A DNA stretch of 64,000 nucleotides from Gabonibacter massiliensis (GTDB lineage: Bacteria; Bacteroidota; Bacteroidia; Bacteroidales; Marinifilaceae): assembly GCA_001487125.1 (NCBI GenBank), contig LN913012.1:186001-250000 (forward strand), given 5' to 3'. Positions 8,555-18,948 of the stretch are shown in pieces. The notes under the pieces were generated by a model. That model did no database searches and was not told the DNA's origin. It worked only from the letters and a program-made list of their open reading frames with translations. Position 1 is the stretch's first letter, and each line of letters opens with the position of its first letter. Position numbers and translations under genes: made by a program.

Positions 8555-9946
8555 ATGTTTGATAAAAGCGTGTATGTTAGTAGAAGAAAGCGACTTATCG
8601 AGAAAATGAGTAGCGGTTTGATACTTATTCTCGGTAATGGAGAAGCCCCTGCGAATTATACGGATAACACCTATAAGTTCAGACAGGATAGCTCGTTTCT
8701 TTATTTTTTCGGGTTGAATTTGCCCGGTTTTGCCGGGGTGCTGGATGTAGATTCCGGTAAAGAGTATATTTTCGGGAACGATGTGGATATGGACGATATT
8801 ATCTGGATGGGCCCCCAACCGACCGTGAAAGATATGGCCGCTGGTGTCGGAGTCGCTGATACGGCACCTTTTACCAAATTAGCTGATTGTTTGAAGGAGG
8901 CGATAGCTGCCGGACGCAAAATTCATTTCTTACCTCCTTATCGGTATCGAAATAGGATTATTTTGGAGGATTTGCTGGGCATTCATCACTCTTTGGTGAA
9001 GAGTTATGCTTCGTTAGAGTTGGTTAAGGCTGTTATCTCCTTGCGTTCCGTGAAAGAACCGTGTGAGATTGATGAAATTAACCGGGCTTGTAACATCGGA
9101 TACGAAATGCACGTGACAGCGATGAAACACGCTCAACCGGGAGTGAAAGAACAGTACATTGCCGGCTTGATCGAAGGTATTGCCGCTTCTTACGGTAGTA
9201 TGGTCTCTTTCCCTGTTATTTTATCTCAAAATGGAGAGACCTTGCATAATCATGACCACAGTAAGATATTGACGGAAGGACGCATGATGCTGACGGATGC
9301 CGGGGCCGAATCGGTTATGAATTATTGTTCGGATTTTACGCGTACCGTACCTGTCGGAGGAAAATTTAACCAGAGGCAAAAAGAGATTTATAATATAGTA
9401 CTGGCTTGTAATAATAAGGCCATGGAAATTGCCCGTCCGGGAGTGACTTATCAATATGTACACCTGGAGGCCTGCAAGGTATTGGCCCAGGGGTTGAAGG
9501 ATCTCGGATTGATGAAAGGAGATGTGAATGAGGCGGTTGCTGCCGGTGCGCATGCCTTGTTCATGCCTCACGGTTTAGGTCATATGATGGGGTTGGACGT
9601 GCATGATATGGAAGATTTGGGGCAGATATACGTGGGATACGATGAGGTTACCCGTCCGATTAACCAGTTCGGTGCTTCTTCTTTACGGATGGGAAGAATG
9701 TTACAACCGGGTTTTGTTATTACGGATGAACCGGGTTGTTATTTTATTCCGGCTTTGATTGATCAGTGGAGAGCACAAGGCATGCATGAAGATTATTTAG
9801 TGTATGATAAGATCGAAGCTTATAAAGATTTCGGGGGTATTCGTTTGGAGGACGATATCCTAATCACGGAAAACGGTTGTGAATGCATGGGAGATCGTCG
9901 TGCTCCGATTACCGTTGAAGAAGTCGAAAATACTATGCAAATGTAA
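8555..9946 (+). CDS. pepP: Xaa-Pro aminopeptidase (M24B)
   Basis: A 463-residue cytoplasmic metallo-aminopeptidase that removes N-terminal residues preceding proline. It has an N-terminal creatinase-like domain (about 1-160) and a pita-bread catalytic domain. Metal ligands and catalytic residues are recognisable: LTDAGAESVMNYCSDFTRT (two Asp), PHGLGHMMGLDVHD (His), TDEPGCYF (Glu) and GGIRLEDDILIT (Glu). Length matches PepP. It is followed 17 bases later by dnaN, so the two may share a transcript. A partial promoter match (taccttgt, near 8500) lies upstream. Confidence 0.93.
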   Translation: MFDKSVYVSRRKRLIEKMSSGLILILGNGEAPANYTDNTYKFRQDSSFLYFFGLNLPGFAGVLDVDSGKEYIFGNDVDMDDIIWMGPQPTVKDMAAGVGVADTAPFTKLADCLKEAIAAGRKIHFLPPYRYRNRIILEDLLGIHHSLVKSYASLELVKAVISLRSVKEPCEIDEINRACNIGYEMHVTAMKHAQPGVKEQYIAGLIEGIAASYGSMVSFPVILSQNGETLHNHDHSKILTEGRMMLTDAGAESVMNYCSDFTRTVPVGGKFNQRQKEIYNIVLACNNKAMEIARPGVTYQYVHLEACKVLAQGLKDLGLMKGDVNEAVAAGAHALFMPHGLGHMMGLDVHDMEDLGQIYVGYDEVTRPINQFGASSLRMGRMLQPGFVITDEPGCYFIPALIDQWRAQGMHEDYLVYDKIEAYKDFGGIRLEDDILITENGCECMGDRRAPITVEEVENTMQM

Positions 9947-9963
9947 ATTTAAAATCGTATAAT

Positions 9964-11088
9964 ATGAAGTTTGTTATATCAAGTAGCACTTTTCTTTCTC
10001 GGTTGCAAGCGGTGAGTCGCGTCATTAGCGGAAAGCCTGCTCAGCCGATTCTGGATAATATTTTATTGGTGGCTAAAGACAATAGGTTGTATGTTACCGC
10101 ATCCGATAAAGAAACTACCATGGAAGCCCGTGTAGAGTTGGAACAATTGGAGATTCCCGGTAGTATTACCATTCCTGCTAAATTATTGTTGGATATATTG
10201 AAGGAGTTTCCGGAACAACCCTTGACTTTTGATATCAATGAGGCGACTCATAAAGTAACAATTATTTCCGACAAGGGCGAGTTTTCCGTGATGGGAGAGA
10301 GTGCGGAGGATTATCCGGTACAATCCGGTTTGGATGAAAATTCGGTCGCGTTAGTAACCAATTGCGGCATGTTGTTAGAAGGGATCTCCAAGACCGTTTT
10401 TGCAACGGCGAACGACGATCTCCGTCCGGTGATGAACTGCATCCTGATTGAGATGAACGCCGAAAATTTCACTTTTGTCGCTTCTGACGCTCATAAATTG
10501 GTACGATACAAGCGTTTCGATGCTCGCACGGATGGAGAGCAACGGGCTTTGATCCTGCCGAAAAAACCCTCTTTATTATTGAAGAATATTCTACCGAAAG
10601 ATGATAGCGAATTGAAAATGCAATTCAATGAAAAAATGGCCTGTTTCATTTTCGGAGATTACAAGATGATATGTACTCTTGTGGAGGGACGTTTCCCTAA
10701 TTATAATTCGGTTATTCCTCAAAATAATCCCAAGAAAATTATTATTGAGAAGAAAGAGTTGTATAATACCCTGAGAAGGGTCTCCGTGATGGCTAATCAA
10801 GCCAGTAATTTGGTGAAATTCGATTTGACAAGAGGTTCGATGGTTATCTCGGCTCAGGATGTGGATTATGCTATGTCCGGACACGAAACGATCTCGTGCC
10901 AATATGACGGAGAGGAGATGGCAATCGGGTTTAAATCTCCTTTCGTGTTGGAAATCTTAGCTAATTTGAATACGGAATATTTTGTATTGGAGTTATCGGA
11001 TCCGAGTCGTCCCGGTCTCTTCCTGCCTTATGAAAGCGATAATCAGGATGAGGATTTATTGATGCTATTGATGCCGATGATGGTATAA
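9964..11088 (+). CDS. dnaN: DNA polymerase III beta subunit (sliding clamp)
   Basis: A 374-residue sliding clamp made of three homologous domains. It opens with MKFVISSSTFLSRLQAVSRV and closes with the typical clamp C-terminus, here LLMLLMPMMV. Internal family signatures are LPKKPSLLLKNILP and EGRFPNYNSVIP. It tethers replicative polymerase to DNA. Here it is not next to dnaA but between pepP and a DnaQ-like exonuclease, an arrangement that still groups replication functions (30 bases to the exonuclease start). Confidence 0.96.
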   Translation: MKFVISSSTFLSRLQAVSRVISGKPAQPILDNILLVAKDNRLYVTASDKETTMEARVELEQLEIPGSITIPAKLLLDILKEFPEQPLTFDINEATHKVTIISDKGEFSVMGESAEDYPVQSGLDENSVALVTNCGMLLEGISKTVFATANDDLRPVMNCILIEMNAENFTFVASDAHKLVRYKRFDARTDGEQRALILPKKPSLLLKNILPKDDSELKMQFNEKMACFIFGDYKMICTLVEGRFPNYNSVIPQNNPKKIIIEKKELYNTLRRVSVMANQASNLVKFDLTRGSMVISAQDVDYAMSGHETISCQYDGEEMAIGFKSPFVLEILANLNTEYFVLELSDPSRPGLFLPYESDNQDEDLLMLLMPMMV

Positions 11089-11118
11089 TAGCTTATTTGA
11101 AATTTAAATTGGAAGTTT

Positions 11119-11895
11119 GTGAAGTTAAAACTGACCTGCCCGATCGTTTTCTTTGATTTGGAAACGACGGGTATTAACATCGCCAAGGACAAGATTGTTG
11201 AAATATCTGTTTTGAAAATTCACCCTAATGGGAAAGAGGAACAGAGGACCCTCCGGATTAATCCGGAGATGCATATACCAGAACAAGCGACAGCGATTCA
11301 CGGTATTAAGGACGAAGATGTAAAGGATTGTCCTGTTTTTAAGGAAGTAGCCAAAGAGTTGGCCCGTTTTATTGAAGGATGTGATCTGGGAGGATATAAT
11401 TCGAATCGTTTTGATATTCCTCTGCTTGCAGAAGAGTTTTTGAGGGTGGGAGTGGATTTTGATATGCGCAGACGCAGATTTGTGGATGTACAAACTATTT
11501 TTCATAAGATGGAACAACGTACGTTGAGTGCGGCTTATCGTTTTTATTGTGATAAGAATTTGGAAGATGCACATACCGCTGCGGCGGATACCTTGGCTAC
11601 TTATGAAGTATTGCAATCTCAATTGGAACGTTATGAGGGGCAGTTGGAAAATGATATTAATTTTTTGAGTAAATTTTCGTCGCAAAGTAATAATGCGGAT
11701 TTCGCCGGTTTTATCGTGTATGATGAGAATGGGGTTGAGGTATTTAATTTTGGAAAAAATAAGGGAGTTCCCGTACTTCAGGTGTTGAAAGAGCAACCGG
11801 GGTATTTTGCCTGGATGCTGAATAGTGAATTTCCATTGTATACGAAAAAAATATTGACTGAAATTAAATTAAGAAGTGCCGGATTAATGAAGTGA
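11119..11895 (+). CDS. DnaQ-like 3'-5' exonuclease
   Basis: A 258-residue DEDDh exonuclease of the DNA polymerase III epsilon type. Exo I is VFFDLETTGI at the N-terminus, exo II is DLGGYNSNRFDIPLLAEE near residue 95, and exo III is DAHTAAADTLATYEVL near residue 155, with the His and Asp in place. The C-terminal part (FGKNKGVPVLQVLKEQPGYFAWMLN) is the small tail often found on Bacteroidetes members. The start is GTG at 11119, preceded by a purine-rich ggaag. It lies 30 bases after dnaN and is followed by a strong terminator. It could be the proofreading subunit or a separate repair nuclease. Confidence 0.88.
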   Translation: MKLKLTCPIVFFDLETTGINIAKDKIVEISVLKIHPNGKEEQRTLRINPEMHIPEQATAIHGIKDEDVKDCPVFKEVAKELARFIEGCDLGGYNSNRFDIPLLAEEFLRVGVDFDMRRRRFVDVQTIFHKMEQRTLSAAYRFYCDKNLEDAHTAAADTLATYEVLQSQLERYEGQLENDINFLSKFSSQSNNADFAGFIVYDENGVEVFNFGKNKGVPVLQVLKEQPGYFAWMLNSEFPLYTKKILTEIKLRSAGLMK

Positions 11896-11929
11896 TTCGT
11901 ATGAATAGTATAGAATACGTATAATTAGT

Positions 11930-11965
11930 AAAAAACGTTCGATGGCACTATCGAACGTTTTTTAT
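11930..11965 (+). terminator. Rho-independent terminator after the DnaQ-like gene
   Basis: A 13-bp stem (aaaaacgttcgat 11931-11943, atcgaacgttttt from 11950) with a loop of about 6 bases, flanked by A's and T's. It closes the pepP-dnaN-exonuclease run. Confidence 0.9.
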
Positions 11966-12012
11966 TTCAAAATGTGTATAGATGAACTTTTTATGGTTTA
12001 TTTCGTATTGTA

Positions 12013-12020
12013 TATATTTG
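12013..12020 (+). promoter_or_regulatory. -7 element (TATATTTG) upstream of the efflux operon
   Basis: TATATTTG fits TANNTTTG and lies about 120 bases before the adaptor gene. There is no good TTTG at the -33 distance, so the call is weak. Confidence 0.3.
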
Positions 12021-12139
12021 GGTGAAATCTTTATCTGAATTTTTGCTTTATTTCGTTAATTGGGATTCTGGCATGGAAGTTGTAAAGACGTAGCCCTTGT
12101 AGTAAAGAAATGGATTAATAACTAATAATAATTTGTTTT

Positions 12140-13189
12140 ATGAGGTGTAAATGGGCAATTGTAGGTTTATACGTACTTCTGGGCATCTCTTGTAAAGGGA
12201 AAAAGGATAATGCGGCTCCCGATATTATCCGTCCAGTGAAGGTTGTAAAAGTAGAATCGTTAGATGCTATCAATAAGGTGTATACGGGGATCGTTGAGGC
12301 GGAAGAATATAGCAATCTGGCTTTTAAAGTATCGGGTCCGTTAATTGAAATGAACGTGGAAGAGGGACAGAAAGTAAAGAAGAATCAAATCATCGCACGG
12401 GTAGATCCCTTGGATTATCGGTTACAATACGAAGCGAATAAGGCTGCCTATTTGACGGCCAAATCTCAATTGGAGCGAAATAAGAAATTATTGGCTATGC
12501 AAGCCATTTCCAAACAAGATTATGAGATAGCTGAGGCGAATTACATTAAAGGAAAATCGGCTTATGAAACTTCACAAAATACATTGGAGGATACGAAATT
12601 GAGAGCTCCTTTCGACGGGTTCGTGGAAAAAAAATTCGTGGAGAATTATCAGAAAGTGATGCCGGGAGAGTCTATTATAAAATTGGTGAATCCCCGCAAA
12701 TTAGCTGTCAGTTTTACCTTACCGGAGACAAGTGTGGATTTGACTCGGGTACCGATGACGGTAACGGTTGAGTTTGATACTTATAAAGGGATTTGGTTTA
12801 AAGCCCGAGTAAAAGAGTTTATCGATGCTTCTCCTGACGGGACGGGTATTCCTGTAAAATTGTCCATTGATGATTCTCGTTTTTCCAGGGATATACATAC
12901 TATTTATCCCGGGTTCTCCTGTAAAGTTAACTTGAAGATCGAAACGGCAGTAGCAGGTAGTTATATCGTGCCGATGAGTGCTCTTTTTAAGGATTTGAAC
13001 ACGGGTAAAACATGCGTGTGGTTATACAACGCGACTTCGGAGACGGTAAAGAGTCAGGCGGTGGAAATCGGACAATTGATCGGTAATGACAAGGTGATCG
13101 TGGAGAAAGGATTAAATAGCGATAATATCATTGTAGTAGCGGGTGCTAACTATATCACGGAAGGTCAGAAAGTAAAAATATTAAAATAA
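12140..13189 (+). CDS. RND efflux periplasmic adaptor (membrane fusion lipoprotein)
   Basis: A 349-residue HlyD/AcrA-type adaptor. The N-terminus carries a lipoprotein signal ending in LGISCKGKK, so the mature protein should be anchored to the inner membrane facing the periplasm. The lipoyl/biotinyl-like halves flank a coiled-coil hairpin (residues about 90-150): VEEGQKVKKNQIIARVDPLDY before it and DTKLRAPFDGFVEKKF after it. It bridges the RND pump and the TolC-like channel encoded next. The gap to the pump gene is 12 bases. No regulator of the TetR or MarR type is adjacent. Confidence 0.92.
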   Translation: MRCKWAIVGLYVLLGISCKGKKDNAAPDIIRPVKVVKVESLDAINKVYTGIVEAEEYSNLAFKVSGPLIEMNVEEGQKVKKNQIIARVDPLDYRLQYEANKAAYLTAKSQLERNKKLLAMQAISKQDYEIAEANYIKGKSAYETSQNTLEDTKLRAPFDGFVEKKFVENYQKVMPGESIIKLVNPRKLAVSFTLPETSVDLTRVPMTVTVEFDTYKGIWFKARVKEFIDASPDGTGIPVKLSIDDSRFSRDIHTIYPGFSCKVNLKIETAVAGSYIVPMSALFKDLNTGKTCVWLYNATSETVKSQAVEIGQLIGNDKVIVEKGLNSDNIIVVAGANYITEGQKVKILK

Positions 13190-13201
13190 TAAGGAAAAAT
13201 T

Positions 13202-16200
13202 ATGAATATAGCAAAATATTCGCTGGATAACACGAAGGTAATCTATTTTTTCCTGGCCATATTGATGATCGGAGGCGTTTTGTCGTTTGATTTATTAGGG
13301 AAAAAAGAGGATTCTCCTTTTGTAATTAAAACGGCAGTGATTATTACGCAGTATCCGGGAGCGACACCCGCTGAAGTGGAACAATTGATCACGGAACCTA
13401 TAGAACGGGAAATTCAGTCTATGCGGCGTGTGCATAAAATAAATTCGGAGTCTTTTTATGGAATGTCTAAAATTAAAATTGAGTTGAGTCCTGCGACCCC
13501 TCCGGATGAAATGCCTCAGATGTGGGATGAATTGAGGCGTAAAGTATTGAACATCCAACCGAGTCTGCCTCAGGGAGCTTCTCAAATTAGCGTATCGGAT
13601 GATTTTGGAGATGTATTCGGCATATATTACGGTTTGACGGCTGACGAGGGATTTAGCTATCACGATTTGAGAGAGTGGGGACAAAAATTGAAAACTCAAT
13701 TGGTGACGATAGACGGTGTGCAAAAAGTGGCGCTGTTCGGGGAACAAACGGAAGTTGTAAACGTTTTTATAACGATGTCTAAATTAGCTAATTCCGGGTT
13801 AAATCTAAACACGTTGATCAATACTATAAAATCCCAGAATTCACTTATCAACACGGGGGTAAAGAGGGCTGGGAATATTGAATTGAAAATCCTTGCCGAT
13901 GGAACTTATAAGACTTTGGACGATATCCGGAATCAATTAATTGTGACAGAAACCGGACAGCAAGTTCGCTTGGGGGATATCACGATCGTGGAAAAGGGGT
14001 ATCTGGATCCGCCCTCCAGTTTGATTCGGGTGAATGGTAAACGGGCTATAGGAATCGGTATCTCTACGGTACCCGATATGGATGTGGTAAAGGCCGGAGA
14101 GAAGGTGAAGGCTAAATTGAGCCAGTTGGTGGAGATGATGCCGGTAGGTATCGAATTGGTAACTCTTTATCCGGAGAATGAAATTGCAAGAGAAGCAAAC
14201 AACGGATTTATTTTAAATCTGATAGAGTCCGTCGTGATCGTTATTCTGATTATCCTGCTCGTTATGGGAACTCGAGCAGGGGTGTTGATCGGTTCTTCCT
14301 TGTTATTTTCCATCGGCGGAACCATGTTAATCATGCAATTCATGGGTGTAGGATTAAACAGGACCTCTTTGGCGGCTTTTATTATTGCCATGGGTATGTT
14401 GGTCGATAATGCCATTGTCGTCACCGATAATGCCCAGATATTGATAAAAAAGGGAATGAGACGGCGAGATGCTCTGATAAAAGGAGCGACCTCTCCTCAG
14501 TGGGGATTGTTGGGGGCGACCTTGATAGCAATCTTCTCCTTTTTACCCCTCTATCTCGCTCCTTCGGCAGTAGCGGAGATGGTAAAGCCTTTGTTTATCG
14601 TGTTGGCTGTTTCTCTGGCATTGAGTTGGATATTGGCATTGACGCAGACGACTGTATTCGGTAATTTTATCTTGAAAGAAGGAAGCGGTGAGGCGGTGAA
14701 GGATCCTTATGATACGAAATTTTATAATAAATTCACCTCTGTATTGCGAGAATTGATACATCATAAGGTATTAACGCTTGTTACCGTGATTATATTGTTT
14801 TTCGTTTCGCTTTATATTATGGGGGCCATGCCTCAAAACTTTTTTCCGAATATGGATAAACCCTATTTCCGTGCAGATTGTTTCTTGCCGGAAGGGTATA
14901 GTATTCGGGAATCGGAAAAAATATTGATGGAGATAGAGGGATATTTGATGAAACAGAAGGAGGTGAAAAATGTCTCCTTAACAGTGGGCAGTTCTCCGTT
15001 ACGTTATTATTTGGCCAGTACCTCTTTCGGTCCGAAATCGAATTTCGGTAATTTGTTAATAGAAGTGGACGATAAGTCTGATTCTCCTATTTTAGAGGAG
15101 AGATTGAATGCTTATGTCCGGGAAAATTATCCGGATGTATTGATCCGTTCTTCTCTGTTTAAACTTTCTCCGGCCGTAGAAGCCTCTATTGAAATCGGTT
15201 TTATCGGGGACAATATAGATACCCTGGTCGCTTTGACCAATCGCACCATGAAAATCATGCGGGAAACCGGAATGGTCACTGATGTGCGGAACAGTTGGGG
15301 AAATAAGGTGCCGGTTTGGGAGCCTGCTTACTCTCAGGAGAGGGGACAACGGGTGGGAATTACTCGACAATCCGTTGCTTACGCGTTGAAGATTGCAACC
15401 AATGGGTTAGCGCTTGGGGATTATCGGGAAAAAGACCTGTTTATGCCGATTTTATTGAAAGAGGATGGATTGGATACCAAGAATCTCGATAATATGAAAA
15501 CCTTACCGGTATTTACTTCGAAAGGTTTGACCGTCCCGTTGGCTCAGGTTGTGGATAGTTTTGCTTATGATTATAATTTTAATGTTATCAAGCGTTATAA
15601 TCGGGATAGGGTAATGATGGCCCAATGCGATGCGAAAAGAGGAGTAAATACGAAAGCTGCTTTTGCCAAGGTCTTAAGCAAGGTGAAGCAGATGGATCTG
15701 CCGGAAGGCTATGCGATGAAGGTTTTTGGAGAGGAGGAGACGCAAGAAGAATCAAATCAGGCTTTGGCTGCTAACATGCCACTGACCTTGATACTGATGT
15801 TTATCGTGCTTTTGTTGCTGTTCCGTACTTATCGAAAACCGACGGTCATTTTACTGATGGTTCCGCTAATCTTTATAGGTGTCGTTTTTGGATTGTTAGT
15901 GATGGGGAAAATGTTTGACTTTTTTGCCCTGTTAGGCGTGTTGGGATTGGTTGGAATGAATATAAAAAATGCTATTGTGCTGGTGGATCAGATAGGAATA
16001 GAACAGGAAAACGGTTTGGCTCCTTTGGATGCTGTTTTGCAGGCTACAAAATCCAGGATCGTACCGGTGACGATGGCTTCAGGAACGACTATCTTGGGAA
16101 TGCTGCCCTTGTTGTTCGATGCCATGTTCGGGGGAATGGCCGCTTGTATCATGGGCGGATTATTGATAGCCAGTTTATTGACCATAGTCGTATTGCCGGT

Positions 16201-16237
16201 GACTTATTGTTTGATTTTTAGAATAAAAGTAAGATAG
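13202..16237 (+). CDS. RND-family efflux transporter (inner-membrane pump)
   Basis: A 1011-residue AcrB/HAE-type proton-driven pump with 12 predicted helices and two large periplasmic loops. The proton-relay helix carries GMLVDNAIVVTDNA near residue 400, and the second half has LLGVLGLVGMNIKNAIVLVDQI near residue 915. The porter domain begins with QYPGATPAEVEQLITEPIE. Sequence flavour is that of hydrophobic-compound exporters, not of CusA metal pumps, because no Met triad is obvious. It is the middle gene of the adaptor-pump-channel operon. The substrate is unknown. Confidence 0.93.
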   Translation: MNIAKYSLDNTKVIYFFLAILMIGGVLSFDLLGKKEDSPFVIKTAVIITQYPGATPAEVEQLITEPIEREIQSMRRVHKINSESFYGMSKIKIELSPATPPDEMPQMWDELRRKVLNIQPSLPQGASQISVSDDFGDVFGIYYGLTADEGFSYHDLREWGQKLKTQLVTIDGVQKVALFGEQTEVVNVFITMSKLANSGLNLNTLINTIKSQNSLINTGVKRAGNIELKILADGTYKTLDDIRNQLIVTETGQQVRLGDITIVEKGYLDPPSSLIRVNGKRAIGIGISTVPDMDVVKAGEKVKAKLSQLVEMMPVGIELVTLYPENEIAREANNGFILNLIESVVIVILIILLVMGTRAGVLIGSSLLFSIGGTMLIMQFMGVGLNRTSLAAFIIAMGMLVDNAIVVTDNAQILIKKGMRRRDALIKGATSPQWGLLGATLIAIFSFLPLYLAPSAVAEMVKPLFIVLAVSLALSWILALTQTTVFGNFILKEGSGEAVKDPYDTKFYNKFTSVLRELIHHKVLTLVTVIILFFVSLYIMGAMPQNFFPNMDKPYFRADCFLPEGYSIRESEKILMEIEGYLMKQKEVKNVSLTVGSSPLRYYLASTSFGPKSNFGNLLIEVDDKSDSPILEERLNAYVRENYPDVLIRSSLFKLSPAVEASIEIGFIGDNIDTLVALTNRTMKIMRETGMVTDVRNSWGNKVPVWEPAYSQERGQRVGITRQSVAYALKIATNGLALGDYREKDLFMPILLKEDGLDTKNLDNMKTLPVFTSKGLTVPLAQVVDSFAYDYNFNVIKRYNRDRVMMAQCDAKRGVNTKAAFAKVLSKVKQMDLPEGYAMKVFGEEETQEESNQALAANMPLTLILMFIVLLLLFRTYRKPTVILLMVPLIFIGVVFGLLVMGKMFDFFALLGVLGLVGMNIKNAIVLVDQIGIEQENGLAPLDAVLQATKSRIVPVTMASGTTILGMLPLLFDAMFGGMAACIMGGLLIASLLTIVVLPVTYCLIFRIKVR

Positions 16238-16305
16238 GGCGTGGTATCCCGATTTTTGAGGTTTCAGGGTCGGGAGTCACCGTCTAAATTCATAAACAAA
16301 AAAAT

Positions 16306-17577
16306 ATGAAACAATTTATTTTGAGTATATCGATCCTGTTGACTGCTATTACGGTGAACGGACAAGCGTTGACGCTGACCTTGGAACAATATCGCCAAAA
16401 GGTATTGGAGTATAATCAAGATGTAAAGCAGTCGAGGGAAGCTGTAAAAGCTGCCGTTTCCGCTTTGAAAGCGATCAAGACAGGTTTTTTTCCCAAGGTC
16501 CAGATAGGAGGAGATTATTCTTATCAATTCGAGGATGTGGAGTTTATGCAGGGGATTGATATGAAGCATAATAATTATTCCGCCACCGCAACGGCTTCCC
16601 AGAATATATATTCCGGAAGCGGAGTGAAAAAGCAACGGGATGCAGCGAGATTGCAGGAAGCTATTGCGCGGTTGAGTGAGGATTTGACAAGGGATAATAT
16701 TGTTTATGCCGCAGATTTGAGCTATTGGTCGGTTGCTGCTAACGAAACCCTTTATCTGATATCGGAAGAGTTTGTATTGATTGTACGTGAGTTATACGAT
16801 ATCGTGAATAAACGTTTCGATGAGGGTGCGATAAGTAAAACAGATGTATTAATGGTAAAGACACGGTTAAAGGAGGCCGAATTACAGTTGTCCACGGCTG
16901 GCATGAACTTTAAAACAGCCATGCAATCGCTAAAGATTATGATGGGAGTTACTTTGGAGGAGACGGTTGTTGTCATTGATTCTATTCAGAAACCGATGGT
17001 TGTTCCCGCGTTACAGCCTGTTGAGACGGCCTTGAAACGTCGCCCTGATTTTCTGATCGCCATGGAAAACCTGAATCTGGCGAAACAACAAACAAAAATA
17101 GTGCGGGCAAAATATCTTCCTCAGTTCAGTATCGGCTTAAAAGAGGCATGGGGAACACCGATGATTAATGTAGACGGCAAAGAGCGTTTTACCACGGTAG
17201 CTTTTGCTAAATTGAGTATGCCTGTATTCAATTGGGGGGAGAAACGTCACTATGTACAGCAGAATCGAGCCATGGAGGTTTATAAGGAATTGGAGATCAG
17301 TAAAGTGGAAGATCAGATTAAAGAGGAGTTAGCTAATGCCTGGGTGAAGTTGAATGAATCGGCCAAACGAGTGGAGATAGCACAGTCCACCTTGGATATT
17401 TCCCGGGAAAACTTAATGTTAAATACATTTAGTTATAACGAAGGAAAGTTACCGATATTGGATGTGCTTTCATCCCAGGCGACCTGGTTGCAAGCATATA
17501 CGAGTGTGGTTTCCGCGAATTATCAGTACAAGGTGGCCTTGGCGGAATATGTCAAAATATTGGGAGGGTACGAGTGA
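16306..17577 (+). CDS. TolC-family outer-membrane efflux channel
   Basis: A 423-residue TolC-like protein with a cleavable signal peptide (MKQFILSISILLTAITVNGQA) and the long helical repeats typical of the alpha-barrel, such as EQYRQKVLEYNQDVKQSREA near the mature N-terminus and NTFSYNEGKLPILDVLSSQATWLQ near residue 370, given here in part. It completes the tripartite system with the adaptor and pump upstream (68-base gap). Confidence 0.9.
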   Translation: MKQFILSISILLTAITVNGQALTLTLEQYRQKVLEYNQDVKQSREAVKAAVSALKAIKTGFFPKVQIGGDYSYQFEDVEFMQGIDMKHNNYSATATASQNIYSGSGVKKQRDAARLQEAIARLSEDLTRDNIVYAADLSYWSVAANETLYLISEEFVLIVRELYDIVNKRFDEGAISKTDVLMVKTRLKEAELQLSTAGMNFKTAMQSLKIMMGVTLEETVVVIDSIQKPMVVPALQPVETALKRRPDFLIAMENLNLAKQQTKIVRAKYLPQFSIGLKEAWGTPMINVDGKERFTTVAFAKLSMPVFNWGEKRHYVQQNRAMEVYKELEISKVEDQIKEELANAWVKLNESAKRVEIAQSTLDISRENLMLNTFSYNEGKLPILDVLSSQATWLQAYTSVVSANYQYKVALAEYVKILGGYE

Positions 17578-17645
17578 CTTAGGGAGCGGAGATTCACGGT
17601 TTCGGATTTGAGGGTATTACGATTAGAAAGATAGGGATAAGGTTT

Positions 17646-18794
17646 TTATAGTTTGAGTACTACCTGTAAATAGAATTGAATTCCGGCATCGCCGTGATCT
17701 CCTTGAAGGGAGACAAAATTAACCTTACATCCGTGTCGTCGGAACGATTGAAAGGCATGTTCGGCATTTAGGTAGGGTACGTACGTATCATCGGGAGAGT
17801 GCATCAGCGTGATGGAAGAGTTCGGAGTCCAGTCAACAAGAGAATTTTGTTTTAAAGCTCTTTCCAGTTTCTTTATGGAGTTGTTTTTCTCCGGCAAAAA
17901 GAAAGCAGGCGATAAAATGTTTTCCAACCGATGACCTAATCGGGAGTTTATTTCCGGTAAATCTTGTTTTCCGTCAAAGAGGGAAATGACCTGATCGGGA
18001 GAGATGAAAATCTCGTTCCAAGCTAACTGCAAATGGTTACCCGTGTTTAAACCGAGGAGGAGATAGGGTATAAAAGCGGGTTGGGAGATATAATTTTGGT
18101 TCAAAAAACAGTTGTAGGTAGCTTCCAAATCATAAGCACCTCCTCCTGCAAAAGTTTGTTTGACTTTTAGGTCGGTAGCGGGTATTTCTTCGATTTTCTT
18201 CAATAAAGCGAGAGTGGCGTTTCCTCCTTGTGAATATCCCATCAGGGAGATCTCTTCAGGGACGGGAAAACGAATGGATTGCAGGTACTCTTTGCCGGCC
18301 CTGATCATATCTATGCAGGACTGGGCAGTACTGTTGCTGTGAAAGAAAGGATGGAATAGATGTTCCGTTTCTCCGAATCCGATGTAGTCCGACATAAAAA
18401 CGACTTGCTTAAAGAGAACGGGAGCAAGCTCGAAATGGAGAAGTTGGCGGGAAGGAGCTTGTGATTTTAAAAACAGAGAAGAGTGTTGTACGCTGGTAAC
18501 TCCCGTTATTTTTTTGTTGGAAGGATAAGCGATAACACCGGACGCAATAATGTCCTGATTCTTGGAGTCCTTTGTCCGGTAACGTATGGCCGTGACATGA
18601 ATATTCTGTAAAAGAACGGATAAGGACGAATAACGAATGAAAATTTCAGGATATCTGTTTTTTATCTCGTCAACGGAAAATTCTTTTTCCTGGATGACCG
18701 ATACAAAGTAGTGGGGAGAGACAGATTCTTCATCTTTGGAGCAGGAATAGAGTAATATGAGTCCGATAACCGAAAAGAGGAAGAATTCTTTCAT
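17646..18794 (-). CDS. Secreted lipase-like alpha/beta hydrolase lipoprotein
   Basis: A 382-residue protein with a lipoprotein signal (ILLYSCSKDEE), so probably membrane-anchored in the cell envelope. The fold and spacing resemble secretory lipase/feruloyl-esterase-type hydrolases. The nucleophile elbow is LMGYSQGGNATLALL near residue 195, the acid is likely in MHSPDDTYVPYLNAEHAF near residue 335, and the His in LQGDHGDAGIQFYL near the end. The product is an esterase or lipase of unknown substrate. It stands alone, convergent with the efflux operon and divergent from argS. Confidence 0.8.
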   Translation of the reverse strand: MKEFFLFSVIGLILLYSCSKDEESVSPHYFVSVIQEKEFSVDEIKNRYPEIFIRYSSLSVLLQNIHVTAIRYRTKDSKNQDIIASGVIAYPSNKKITGVTSVQHSSLFLKSQAPSRQLLHFELAPVLFKQVVFMSDYIGFGETEHLFHPFFHSNSTAQSCIDMIRAGKEYLQSIRFPVPEEISLMGYSQGGNATLALLKKIEEIPATDLKVKQTFAGGGAYDLEATYNCFLNQNYISQPAFIPYLLLGLNTGNHLQLAWNEIFISPDQVISLFDGKQDLPEINSRLGHRLENILSPAFFLPEKNNSIKKLERALKQNSLVDWTPNSSITLMHSPDDTYVPYLNAEHAFQSFRRHGCKVNFVSLQGDHGDAGIQFYLQVVLKL

Positions 18795-18948
18795 AATGTA
18801 TATTTTTCATATGGATGCTCAAATATAATAAATTATATAAATTCAGCATCGGATAAATTATCGGGTGAAGGGTAAGATTTTTATTTTTCGTTCGGATCAT
18901 TCGTTCAAAAATGGAAATAATCGCGGGAAAAAGTGTTTTTTCCGATTA

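Noticed and set aside
11125-11796. 223-codon open frame on the minus strand
   Set aside because: It is antisense to the DnaQ-like exonuclease, which has all its catalytic motifs.
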